DNA of 16,373 nucleotides from positions 1-16,373 of the forward strand of contig JAIOSX010000073.1 of assembly GCA_021107345.1 (NCBI GenBank). The letters are read 5' to 3'. Each line of letters opens with the position of its first letter. Position 1 is the first letter of the stretch. The position numbers were made by a program, and so were the translations under genes. The DNA comes from Candidatus Aegiribacteria sp. GTDB lineage: Bacteria > Fermentibacterota > Fermentibacteria > Fermentibacterales > Fermentibacteraceae. A model generated the notes under the pieces. The model was not told the origin of the DNA. It was given only the letters and a program-made list of their open reading frames with translations, and did no database searches. This document shows, one piece after another, positions 7,139-14,852 of this stretch.

Positions 7139-8175
7139 ACCTGGCCGGTCAGATAAGTATGGGAATGGATGCCGCACTAGGTCTTTTTGGACGAAGAAGA
7201 CCGGTCAATGTGATGGTGTCCATAACAGACAGATGCTGCAGCCGATGCAGCTATTGCCAGATCCCCGAACAGGGACGACCCGACCTTACAACAGACCAGT
7301 GGAAAGAGCTGTTCCGGCAGATGGCGGATGCTGGAACCCGTCGCATCGGTGTATGGGGCGGAGAACCGCTCATGCGTGATGATATCTGCGACCTTTGCGC
7401 ATTTGCCGGATCCCTCGGAATGTACGTCAGCCTTGATTCAAACGGTTACCTTATACCATCTAAAAGTGAGATATTGAATGACATAGATCATCTGGTACTT
7501 GCCTACGACGGACCGGAGGAAGCCCACGACACGAACCGCGAAGGCGGCAGCCATGAAAAAGTCATTAAAGCGATGGAAACGGCGAACGGCAGGGTCAGGT
7601 TATGGACCATAACTGTTCTGACCAGACATAATATGAACCATCTTGACCACATAATGGAAACAGCGGTCAGATACGGATTTCAGACCACTTTCCAGACCCT
7701 TCACCATAACGAGAAACTGGGGGGTGATACATCGAACATGATGCCTTCGAATGAGGAATACTCGAAGGTCTACAAAAAACTCCTTGAACTTAAAAAGAGC
7801 GGGGCTCCTATCGCCAATTCAACCAGGTATCTTAAGAGTCTCATGAACTGGCCCGATTCCTCGATTACAAGGATGAAGGAGAAATATCACGGTGTCTCAT
7901 GCAGAGCCGGAAGAATGTACTGCAATATAGATACCGACGGAATGGTTTACCCCTGTTCCCTTCTCATAAGCCTTTATCCTGCAGCCATAAACGCCCTGGA
8001 TGCAGGGTTTTGGGAATCGTTCAACAGAACAGCTCAGCTTCCATGCCAGTCATGCACCGCAAGCTGCTATACCGAATACAATTACTTATACGCCCTCAGA
8101 CCCTCTGTGGCCCTGCAATGGCATAATGCAGTGAGGGAAACAGACAGGATGATGAAAGAAAGATCAAAGTCATAA
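7135..8175 (+). CDS. Radical SAM enzyme with SPASM-like C-terminal cysteine cluster
   Basis: This is a 346-residue radical S-adenosylmethionine protein. The [4Fe-4S]-AdoMet motif C-x3-C-x2-C is C34, C38 and C41 (in DRCCSRCSYCQ). The SAM-binding WGGEPLM follows, as expected for the GGE motif. The barrel has the usual LDSNG stretch. After the barrel there is a six-cysteine tail: C256, C263 (MYCNIDTDG), C274 (VYPCSLL), C304, C307 and C311 (LPCQSCTASC). This matches the SPASM/twitch type of extra cluster found in peptide-modifying enzymes and in MoaA-like proteins. The reaction and substrate cannot be told. No small precursor peptide gene is visible nearby, so peptide maturation is not favoured; a small-molecule or cofactor role fits the metabolic operon better (inference). 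It overlaps the DUF362 gene by four bases. Confidence 0.9.
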   Translation: MNLAGQISMGMDAALGLFGRRRPVNVMVSITDRCCSRCSYCQIPEQGRPDLTTDQWKELFRQMADAGTRRIGVWGGEPLMRDDICDLCAFAGSLGMYVSLDSNGYLIPSKSEILNDIDHLVLAYDGPEEAHDTNREGGSHEKVIKAMETANGRVRLWTITVLTRHNMNHLDHIMETAVRYGFQTTFQTLHHNEKLGGDTSNMMPSNEEYSKVYKKLLELKKSGAPIANSTRYLKSLMNWPDSSITRMKEKYHGVSCRAGRMYCNIDTDGMVYPCSLLISLYPAAINALDAGFWESFNRTAQLPCQSCTASCYTEYNYLYALRPSVALQWHNAVRETDRMMKERSKS

Positions 8176-8191
8176 CATACGGGAGAGTGTA

Positions 8192-9688
8192 ATGTCATCA
8201 TTGCCGGAATATCGAACCAGAATTCTTCTTGAACGTGAGAATGTACCGCTTGTAAAGGGAGTCTTCGTCAGCCCGGGTGAGGAACATCCATCCTATCTGC
8301 CGGAAATGCCTCTTTATCTTAAAGCACAGATCCCTGGAGCCACCAGCAGAAAGAAACAAGGCCTTGTCCGCAGGATTGAAACGAACGAAGAGCTTGAGGA
8401 GAATCTGGATATTCTTCTTTCTCCGGGAGAGTGGGGACAGACGGAAGGTGTTCTCATTACAGAAGGGCTCGATCTAAGGTCTGAGTACTATGCAGGCTGC
8501 ATGCTTGATTTCGGCTCAAAGGAGAGGCTTCCCGGAGGTATGCTTCTTTTCAGTACCGAAGGCGGTTCCGGCGTTGAAGGCCGCTCCGGAACACTTCTTA
8601 AAATGTATTTCTCCCTTCTGCAGCCCCCTGCAGCAGAAGAAATAGAGATGGAATTGAAAAACCTTGAAGGCATGAAAGAACATGCTGCTGTTGCCAGATG
8701 CCTGAAAAGAATGATCAGTACCTTTATAGGGTACAAACTTAATGTGTTGGAGATCAATCCATTGGGTGTACTGAGAGATGGCACGGTCGTTGCGGTTGAC
8801 TGCAGGGCTGAATTTGAAAAGTCCGCTGTCAGGAAAGGTGATATGGATGTTTTCTTTCCACCCGGAATTAAGTCATCAAGGGATCTTACGAAGCTTGAAG
8901 AAGTTGTCGAGCTTATCAATAGAGATGATCCCTCCGGTACCGGTTTTTTCAGGCAGAACAGAGAAACCCCGTCTGAAGGAGCTCTCAGAGTTGCCACCAA
9001 CCTTTGCGGCGGTGGAGGTAAAATGCTCTGGGAGATGACCACAGGTTCAAGAACGGACATTTTCACAATGAACGAATCTGATACTTCCGGTGGGCTTTCA
9101 GCATTCAAGAGCTACCGCATTCTAAGGGCTATACTTGCACAGAAAGAAGCTCAGGTTCTTCTACTCACCGGTTCGGGAATGGCTTTTCAGAATCAGCATC
9201 ACCTTGCTGCTGCGGTATGGAAGGCACTCAGGGAAAGCCCCACTCCCCTTCCCTCACTCCTGCGGTTCGGCGGAACAGATGAGGCTAAAGCCAGTAAACT
9301 CTTTGAAAGGGTTACGTACACTCTGCCTGTTCCTGTAAAAACCTATCCTGCTGTTATTTTCCCCAACGCCATGGTTGATGACATCATGGATATGGCCAAC
9401 AGATCGAGGAAAGCAATCGAAGGATACATCCCTCCAGGGGGGAAACCTGCCATAACAGTTGAAACCCCTCCCGGTAAGATATTTTTCTACCCGGAAAGAT
9501 GGCAAAAGGATGAAATCCCTCCATCGGTGAGCGCATGTCCAACAGGATTTCTGAAATGGAGTAGCAACGGATTGACCACAGATCCTGAAGCAAGGTGTAT
9601 AGGCTGCCTCATGTGTGAGACAGCTGCATTGCTCGATGGAAACGGTGAGATTCTGATTGACCTTGAAATGCCGGAGGAGGTGGACTGA
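8192..9688 (+). CDS. Acyl-CoA synthetase (SucC/ATP-citrate lyase-type) beta-like subunit with C-terminal [4Fe-4S] domain
   Basis: The 498-residue protein is the ATP-grasp/beta-like partner of the next gene. The ATP-grasp part (about 1-235) keeps FSTEGG and LEINPL (187-191 carry the Mg-binding Glu and Asn of SucC). The glycine-rich ATP loop of SucC is replaced by PGATSRKKQG. A flavodoxin-like ligase domain follows (about 260-410), with CGGGGKMLWEM and TGSGMAFQN, reminiscent of ATP-citrate lyase (G-G-G-A and G-G-S-I-A-N-F-T). Unusually, a tail of about 85 residues ends the protein with C449-P and C469-x2-C472-x2-C475, the arrangement of FixX-like single [4Fe-4S] ferredoxins. SucC has about 390 residues and no such tail. 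The expected reaction is acyl-CoA + ADP + phosphate to or from acid + CoA + ATP; the substrate is unknown. A cluster-bearing ligase may couple to or be sensed by electron carriers (inference). A GGGAGAG ribosome site precedes the ATG, and the stop overlaps the next start by one base. Confidence 0.85.
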   Translation: MSSLPEYRTRILLERENVPLVKGVFVSPGEEHPSYLPEMPLYLKAQIPGATSRKKQGLVRRIETNEELEENLDILLSPGEWGQTEGVLITEGLDLRSEYYAGCMLDFGSKERLPGGMLLFSTEGGSGVEGRSGTLLKMYFSLLQPPAAEEIEMELKNLEGMKEHAAVARCLKRMISTFIGYKLNVLEINPLGVLRDGTVVAVDCRAEFEKSAVRKGDMDVFFPPGIKSSRDLTKLEEVVELINRDDPSGTGFFRQNRETPSEGALRVATNLCGGGGKMLWEMTTGSRTDIFTMNESDTSGGLSAFKSYRILRAILAQKEAQVLLLTGSGMAFQNQHHLAAAVWKALRESPTPLPSLLRFGGTDEAKASKLFERVTYTLPVPVKTYPAVIFPNAMVDDIMDMANRSRKAIEGYIPPGGKPAITVETPPGKIFFYPERWQKDEIPPSVSACPTGFLKWSSNGLTTDPEARCIGCLMCETAALLDGNGEILIDLEMPEEVD

Positions 9689-10656
9689 TGGCCGGAATAC
9701 TGAAATACATTGCAGGAGTAGAAACACCAAGAACCCTTGTTTTCGGAATAACAGGAAAGCAGGGCAGGAGCAAATCCCGTCTCATGAGAAAATTCGGTAC
9801 CGAGATAATCGCAGGATGCACTCCCGGAAAAGGTGGCCAGGAGGTTGACGGTGTCCCTGTATTCAATTCCGCTGCCGAGGCCGTCAAAGCATTCCCGCAG
9901 CTGAACTCTGCCGTTCTCTTCGTTCCAGCCGGTGCCGTCAGAAAGGCTGCCATGGATGCAATGGACGCGGGACTGAAATTCCTTGTTCTCACAGCTGACG
10001 GAGTCCCAACTCATGATGAGATAATCCTGAAGGAATACGCTTCCACGAAGGATTCTGTATACCTCGGTCCCAATACGGTGGGTCTGCTTGATACGGAGGG
10101 TTACCTTTTCGGGCTGATAGGAGGCAGCGCCACCTGGGCCAAGAAGAATTACAGACCGGGAAAAGTTGGCGTTATATCGCGCTCGGGGGGGCTTTCACAG
10201 CTTCTGGGGGCTTTCCACTGCAGACCGGACCTTCCGGGGCCAAAGCCAGACGGTTCGTACGGTCCTTTGTGGGGAATGGATTATCCGGGGCTGTCAGCTG
10301 TCGTATGTGTCGGCGGAGACCCGGTTCCCGGAATATCAATGCTGGACACCGCAGCGGCTTTTGAGAAGGATCCCCGAACAGAAGTGATGGCTGTATACGG
10401 CGAAACCGGCACAACACAGGAGAACGATCTGGCCGAGGCGGTGATGAACGGTGAGATAAAAAAACCGATTGTTGTCTTCCTCGGAGGTAAATTCACTAAA
10501 GCAGGTGTTTCCCAGAGTCATGCAGGAGCGATGATAAGGAATGAGAATGAAACCTGGGAAGCCAAGCAGAAAGCTCTTCTTGATGCCGGTATAACGGTTG
10601 TTGAAAGACCGGATGCCGTATTCAGCGCAGTTCTGAGGAAATTGAAGAACTCCTGA
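9688..10656 (+). CDS. Acyl-CoA synthetase (SucD/ATP-citrate lyase-type) alpha-like subunit
   Basis: The 322-residue protein has the CoA-binding Rossmann domain (GITGKQG at 20-26), GPNTVG where SucD has GPNCPG, VGVISRSGG, and VGGDPVPG. The phosphorylated histidine of this enzyme class is present: H278 in QSHAGAM. After it the succinyl-CoA synthetase loop GGKGTA is absent and N-E-N-E-T-W-E-A-K-Q-K-A-L-L-D-A-G is found. That resembles ATP-citrate lyase (H-A-G-A, then N-Q-A-S-E-T-A-V-A-K), so the subunit seems closer to the citrate-lyase/citryl-CoA synthetase branch than to housekeeping SucD. There is no C-terminal citrate-synthase-like lyase domain, so cleavage of citryl-CoA would not be expected from this protein alone. 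About 20 extra residues (around PGPKPDGSYG) lie in the middle. It is translationally coupled to the beta-like gene (TGATG), consistent with a 1:1 complex in the cytoplasm. Confidence 0.88.
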   Translation: MAGILKYIAGVETPRTLVFGITGKQGRSKSRLMRKFGTEIIAGCTPGKGGQEVDGVPVFNSAAEAVKAFPQLNSAVLFVPAGAVRKAAMDAMDAGLKFLVLTADGVPTHDEIILKEYASTKDSVYLGPNTVGLLDTEGYLFGLIGGSATWAKKNYRPGKVGVISRSGGLSQLLGAFHCRPDLPGPKPDGSYGPLWGMDYPGLSAVVCVGGDPVPGISMLDTAAAFEKDPRTEVMAVYGETGTTQENDLAEAVMNGEIKKPIVVFLGGKFTKAGVSQSHAGAMIRNENETWEAKQKALLDAGITVVERPDAVFSAVLRKLKNS

Positions 10657-10682
10657 CGAAATACATGTACTGAAGGAAACTT

Positions 10683-11825
10683 ATGAAATACAGAAAATTC
10701 GGTGAACTGGACTGGGAAGTATCCATTCTGGGTTTCGGGATCATGCGCATGCCGCACAAGGAGAAGGAATACTCCGTTATCCTTGAGGACGAGGCCTCGT
10801 CATTGCTTCATCACGCAATTGACAACGGCGTGAATTACCTTGACACCGCATGGAATTACCATGGGGAGGAAAGTGAGTCATTCCTTGGAAGAGCGCTGAA
10901 AGGCGGATACAGGGAGAAAGTGAGGATAGCTACAAAGCTTCCGAGCTGGAAAATCGAGAAAAAGGATGATTTTGACAGATACTTCGATGAACAGATTGAG
11001 CGCCTTCAGACCGATTCCATTGATATCTATCTTCTCCACGCCCTTCAGAGCGACTGGTGGGACAAGGTTAAAAACCTTGGATACCTGGACTGGGCCGAGA
11101 AGAAGCTGGCCGACGGCAGCATAAAGCACCTCGGATTCTCATTCCACGATAAATTCCCCCTCTTCAAGAGGATAGTTGACGAATACGACAACTGGACCAT
11201 GACCCTGCTGATGTACAACTACATGGACGTGGATTTCCAGGCGGGGACAGAAGGTGTTAAGTACGCTGCCGATAACGGCCTTGCGGTTGTAGCTATGGAG
11301 CCTCTACGTGGTGGTCTTCTTGCAAAGGAACCTCCCGCATCAGTGAAGAAGATCTTCGACGAATCAGAGGTTCAGAGAACCCCGGCGGACTGGTCTCTTC
11401 AGTGGCTGTGGGACAAGAAGGAAATAGCTTCTGTCATAAGCGGAATGAATACCATGAAACAGCTTCAGCAGAACATCGCCAGTGCCTGTAATTCGAATAT
11501 CGGAAGCATGACAGAGTACGAAGAGCATCTTCTTGTGAGAGTCCGGGAGGAATACAGGAATAAGGCATCGATTCCCTGTACGGACTGCAGGTACTGCATG
11601 CCCTGCCCCGAAGGGGTTTCCATCCCCTGGATCTTCGAGTACTACAATATGAGCGAAATGTACGAAGCCCCGGAGACAGCCAGGGCATACTACGCCTTCC
11701 TCGACGAAAAGAACAGAGCATCCGGATGCACGGAATGCGGCAAATGCATGGAGCATTGCCCCCAGCACATAGATATCATCAGTTCACTTAAGAAAGCCCA
11801 CGAACTGCTTGATCCTTCAAATTAA
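10683..11825 (+). CDS. Aldo/keto reductase with two C-terminal [4Fe-4S] sites (COG1453 type)
   Basis: The 380-residue protein has an aldo/keto reductase barrel (residues 1 to about 280). The full catalytic tetrad is present: D54 and Y59 (in LDTAWNYHG), K85 (ATKLP) and H119 (LLHAL). The C-terminal 100 residues hold C299-x2-C302-x2-C305-x2-C308-P and the classical C349-x2-C352-x2-C355-x3-C359-P. Each can ligate a [4Fe-4S] cluster. This architecture is known as the ferredoxin-containing COG1453 group of anaerobes. It probably reduces or oxidises a carbonyl/alcohol in the cytoplasm, with electrons passing through the clusters as well as or instead of NAD(P)H; the substrate is unknown. It is the last gene of the operon, 26 bases after the alpha-like subunit, with an AAGGAA ribosome site. 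Its TAA overlaps the convergent channel gene's stop. Confidence 0.92.
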   Translation: MKYRKFGELDWEVSILGFGIMRMPHKEKEYSVILEDEASSLLHHAIDNGVNYLDTAWNYHGEESESFLGRALKGGYREKVRIATKLPSWKIEKKDDFDRYFDEQIERLQTDSIDIYLLHALQSDWWDKVKNLGYLDWAEKKLADGSIKHLGFSFHDKFPLFKRIVDEYDNWTMTLLMYNYMDVDFQAGTEGVKYAADNGLAVVAMEPLRGGLLAKEPPASVKKIFDESEVQRTPADWSLQWLWDKKEIASVISGMNTMKQLQQNIASACNSNIGSMTEYEEHLLVRVREEYRNKASIPCTDCRYCMPCPEGVSIPWIFEYYNMSEMYEAPETARAYYAFLDEKNRASGCTECGKCMEHCPQHIDIISSLKKAHELLDPSN

Positions 11826-12457
11826 GTCAGGTCCCCGAGAACGTGCTTGGTCCTTTTCGCAATTATGGATGTCAGAAATGGTGCAAGAACGTAAACAACC
11901 AGGCTCCATGGTGGTGAGAAGAGGGCGATGAGTATTCCGGTGACAGCAAGTATCGGAACGACCAGGTTGATCTTTACTATACGCATGGCTGCCTTTCTGG
12001 ATACATCCTTTTTCAGAATATCCGGAAACCTCAGCAGCAGCGTACATTGAAAAAGAAAGAATACTCCGATAAGGAGAATATTCATATGAAAGATAAAACT
12101 CGCCGTGAAGTAGTTCAAATGATCCCCTATGAGCCCTGACGAAAACGGAATGACGCATACCAGCAGAAGCTCGCCCAGATTGGTCCATAAATGGTGTGTA
12201 CAGGTGTTGTTCACGTACTTGAACAGTTTCTGCTGGTTAATCCAGAAGTATCCCAAAAGGAGAAAACTTAGTGCATAGGTCCAGAACAGCTCGGAATATT
12301 CCAGAAGATGGTTCAACAGGTCATCGTCTGAACCGATGTTGTGATGTGCTTCGGGAAGCGGAAGGCCCAGCACCATCAGTGTCATGGCAATGGCAAATAT
12401 GCCGTCCGTAAGCCCCTCAAGGCGATGAAGCGGCAGTACATTCGGTCTTTTACTCAA
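11822..12457 (-). CDS. TMEM175/DUF1211 family potassium-channel-like membrane protein
   Basis: This 211-residue integral membrane protein has about five or six hydrophobic segments. The first helix has the family signature R-L-E-G-L-T-D-G-I-F-A-I-A-M-T-L-M-V-L, matching the R-x3-(F/L)-(S/T)-D-G-(V/I)-F-A-I-A motif that forms the pore of TMEM175 channels. Bacterial TMEM175 proteins of about 200 residues have one six-helix repeat and form tetrameric, weakly selective potassium channels; length and motif fit. The start is a TTG at 12457-12455 with GGGAGG about nine bases upstream; the next in-frame Met is inside the first helix, so TTG is preferred. It lies 27 bases after the sorting-domain fragment on the same strand and may be transcribed with the peptidase gene upstream. 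Its TAA shares the bases TTAA (11822-11825) with the stop of the reductase gene on the other strand. Confidence 0.88.
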   Translation of the reverse strand: MSKRPNVLPLHRLEGLTDGIFAIAMTLMVLGLPLPEAHHNIGSDDDLLNHLLEYSELFWTYALSFLLLGYFWINQQKLFKYVNNTCTHHLWTNLGELLLVCVIPFSSGLIGDHLNYFTASFIFHMNILLIGVFFLFQCTLLLRFPDILKKDVSRKAAMRIVKINLVVPILAVTGILIALFSPPWSLVVYVLAPFLTSIIAKRTKHVLGDLT

Positions 12458-12484
12458 CTTGTTGTTCCTCCCGCGTAGATTACG

Positions 12485-12781
12485 TTAGTCCTGTATTATA
12501 AGTTTTGCCGTCTGTCGAATGTTACCAGATCCGGAAGCTTCAATCAGGTACAGTCCCGAAGGTATACCAATAAGATCAAGAACCCTCTCCCCTTCAGAAA
12601 GGCTCCAATCCAGCAGTTTTCTGCCTGAAAGGTCATAAAGCCCTACATGTAAATCCGATTCCGCCATTCCGCTCCAGTGCAGTACTGTTGACATATAAGC
12701 GGGATTAGGAGCGATATTAAATGCAACCGCCCTATCCATTGGTGGGATAGGGCGATCGCTAATCACTGTCACCTGAAACAC
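12485..12781 (-). pseudogene. Orphan type IX sorting domain, in frame after the stop of the C25 peptidase
   Basis: About 98 codons carry a full type A sorting domain: A-P-N-P, V-G-L-Y-D-L-S-G-R-K-L and I-P-S-G-L-Y-L-I-E-A, ending K-L-I-I-Q-D. There is no signal peptide and no ribosome site, and the only nearby start is a GTG at 12781. The frame is the same as that of the peptidase gene at 12785-14797: its TAG is followed directly by AAA GTG TTT CAG and on into this domain. Base composition resembles the GC-richer surroundings rather than the AT-rich peptidase gene. The likeliest reading is the 3' remnant of an older secreted-protein gene whose body was replaced. The alternative is a TAG read-through extension. 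As a separate protein it would have no route out of the cell. Confidence 0.6.
12728..12754. repeat. Perfect 10-bp hairpin shortly after the C25 peptidase stop
   Basis: CGCCCTATCC (12728-12737) and GGATAGGGCG (12745-12754) are exact inverted repeats around a 7-base loop. On the minus strand it begins about 30 bases past the TAG of the 12785-14797 gene. It lacks a T-run, so it is not a standard intrinsic terminator, but it may protect or end that transcript. It lies inside the orphan sorting-domain frame. Confidence 0.55.
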
Positions 12782-12784
12782 TTT

Positions 12785-14797
12785 CTATTTTAATATCATA
12801 ACTCGTTCTACTTTTGAAGCACCAGTATTATCAGTTAACCTAATCATGTATAATCCCTGAGGGAAGATCTCATTATCCCAAGTAAATGAATTGTTACCCT
12901 CGGAAACCTCTCCGGTATGTATAGTATCTATTTTCCGCCCTGAAATATCGTACACTGATATGTCTATTTGAGAAGATTCATGTGCAGATACTTCGATATA
13001 TACACTTGAATATGAAGGATTAGAACCTATTGATATACTTTCTATATTTTCAAGCATTACATTATCGGACAAATCCAAATCAGCATCGGATCCAAATGAA
13101 GCAGTACTATTCTTGGATTGAATTGATTCTTCAGTCCATAACCTTTGTCCTGGATCACCGAACCATGTATAACGATAGAGATTAATATCTGATGCCCAAC
13201 CTGGGTGAATATCTGTTACCTTAAAAAGTACATAATATACTTTGCTTGCAATCAACTGTGGATGTGAATAACTGATCCAGAACAATTGATGAAATATATT
13301 AAGTCCTGTAATATAATTGGAAGGATTATATGTATTCCCAGTAGCTGCTAGGACACCGGATGCCCCGCCATCTGGATTATGAAGCCATCCTTCAGCTTGA
13401 CAAGCATTCTGAAAATGCCTTCCTGTCGCGCAAGTAAGATTTAACACTACAGGATGGTAGTTGTTTTCCAGATTTAACATATCATCATAATGGTAAAATT
13501 CCGGCACATTCCATGAATAACCAGAACGTTCTGCATGTCCAAGATACGTTATCATCCCAACTCCCGAATTGATCGTATTCCTAATATCTTCCCCAGCAAT
13601 CGGTCCATCTTCTCGGAAGTATGTGATAAAACCAAGGTCAGTTCCATAGCCAAATAACCCATCCATTATTGCTTCACAGTAGCCTTTGAATGGAGAATCC
13701 TCATGTGCCATCAGTACCATTTCATTAACAAATAATCTTTGTGGTCTACGTACGCCTGAGAAGTATTCCTCATATTCCAGAATTTTGCTGACAGCAAATC
13801 CAATTTTCGCCGGACTTCCTGGGAATCTACCGATTATGGGACCAAATCGTCCATACTCTTCAATATACCTAGTATCACTGTGAATTTCTTCACTACCATA
13901 GTTAAACGTCCATAATGGAACTCTTGTATGCTGACCTAGTAGTATAATATTCGTAATATCAAATATTTGCATATAACAATCTATAACATTTTTAACCTCC
14001 GCACTTGTCGCTTCTGGTGATACATAAGCCCATCTGATATTATATCCTTGACTTTCTCTATAGTCCATTAAAGGCATGAGTGCGTCTTTATATTCCGTTA
14101 AATTAGCGGGAGGTGCTTGCGGTTTTCCTAAATCTTCATGTGAATAGATAACCAGATAATCCCCTAATCCAGAATCTAATATATTCATCTTCCTCTCAAT
14201 TGTCTCATAATTAAAACACAATGCTTCCAAATCGTCTGCATATCTACTATCGATAGTGAAATTTGAACCAGGAGTTATGTTTATGGAGAAAACACATTCA
14301 TTCAGAGAGAATAATTCATTATTCGATCGATTGTATTGAAATGGGAAAATAAATATCGGAGTAATACCAAATGATCCAGAATTATCTGTTTCTCCTAAAA
14401 ACACTCCCGGTTTCCAGAAAGGTGTTTCTCCTGATTCAATTGGATAATAGAAATCCTCTTCAAAAATCTCTTCAACGGCTGGGAGTTCAACGTTACCCTC
14501 ATACACCCAATTGAGATTATCCAGATCAAGTGACACATTCGAGCCAGGTGGACTAAGGATAAACTTACATATGTATGGATATGAAGGATAAGTCTCAAGA
14601 TAAGTGCGCAAATCACTTTCAATCTCAAGACATATATATTGCGAACCATCAACACCGTTAATAACACTCTGAGTGTAAGAATCAAGACTTATACTTATCA
14701 CAATCTCATCTACAGATTCAGAGATTACCTCAAAATTGACTGATGACGCTATGGCAATAATGGATAAAACAATCAATACTAAAAATGCTGTTTTCAT
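12785..14797 (-). CDS. Secreted peptidase C25 (gingipain-type) with type IX sorting domain, AT-rich
   Basis: The 670-residue protein begins with a signal peptide (MKTAFLVLIVLSIIAIASS). About 20-215 are a propeptide-like beta-rich region with an F-G-I-T-P-I-F-I-F-P-F-Q-Y stretch. The C25 catalytic domain follows (about 218-565): the His is H421 in ITYLGHAERSG, the Cys is C456 in LNLTCATGRHF (gingipains have C-N-T-G), 35 residues apart, and WFGDPGQ closes the domain. The sorting domain (about 585-670) has S-N-P-S, V-Y-D-I-S-G-R-K-I and F-P-Q-G-L-Y-M-I-R-L. It is more compact than the peptidase at 1366-4761, with no Ig or jelly-roll domains between the catalytic and sorting parts. AGGAGGGGG precedes the ATG. 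The gene is visibly AT-richer than its neighbours, suggesting transfer or recombination. Confidence 0.92.
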   Translation of the reverse strand: MKTAFLVLIVLSIIAIASSVNFEVISESVDEIVISISLDSYTQSVINGVDGSQYICLEIESDLRTYLETYPSYPYICKFILSPPGSNVSLDLDNLNWVYEGNVELPAVEEIFEEDFYYPIESGETPFWKPGVFLGETDNSGSFGITPIFIFPFQYNRSNNELFSLNECVFSINITPGSNFTIDSRYADDLEALCFNYETIERKMNILDSGLGDYLVIYSHEDLGKPQAPPANLTEYKDALMPLMDYRESQGYNIRWAYVSPEATSAEVKNVIDCYMQIFDITNIILLGQHTRVPLWTFNYGSEEIHSDTRYIEEYGRFGPIIGRFPGSPAKIGFAVSKILEYEEYFSGVRRPQRLFVNEMVLMAHEDSPFKGYCEAIMDGLFGYGTDLGFITYFREDGPIAGEDIRNTINSGVGMITYLGHAERSGYSWNVPEFYHYDDMLNLENNYHPVVLNLTCATGRHFQNACQAEGWLHNPDGGASGVLAATGNTYNPSNYITGLNIFHQLFWISYSHPQLIASKVYYVLFKVTDIHPGWASDINLYRYTWFGDPGQRLWTEESIQSKNSTASFGSDADLDLSDNVMLENIESISIGSNPSYSSVYIEVSAHESSQIDISVYDISGRKIDTIHTGEVSEGNNSFTWDNEIFPQGLYMIRLTDNTGASKVERVMILK

Positions 14798-14820
14798 AAT
14801 CTACCCCCTCCTTATATTGT

Positions 14821-14842
14821 TTTGTGTAGCCATTTACACAAA
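14821..14842. promoter_or_regulatory. Perfect 22-base inverted repeat in the leader of the AT-rich C25 gene
   Basis: TTTGTGTA (14821-14828) and TACACAAA (14835-14842) are exact inverted repeats around the 6-base centre GCCATT. On the minus strand the element lies just after the expected transcription start (near 14846) and before the ribosome site at 14803-14811. This suits either a repressor operator or a leader hairpin. Confidence 0.5.
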
Positions 14843-14852
14843 TATTATATTT

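Noticed and set aside
8488..9108. 206-codon minus-strand open frame inside the ligase beta-like gene
   Set aside because: It is the mirror of a well-supported gene, rich in Ser/Pro as expected for a shadow frame, with no motif.
9487..10014. Long minus-strand open frames across the beta/alpha junction
   Set aside because: They overlap two coupled genes with clear active-site motifs and show no recognisable protein features.
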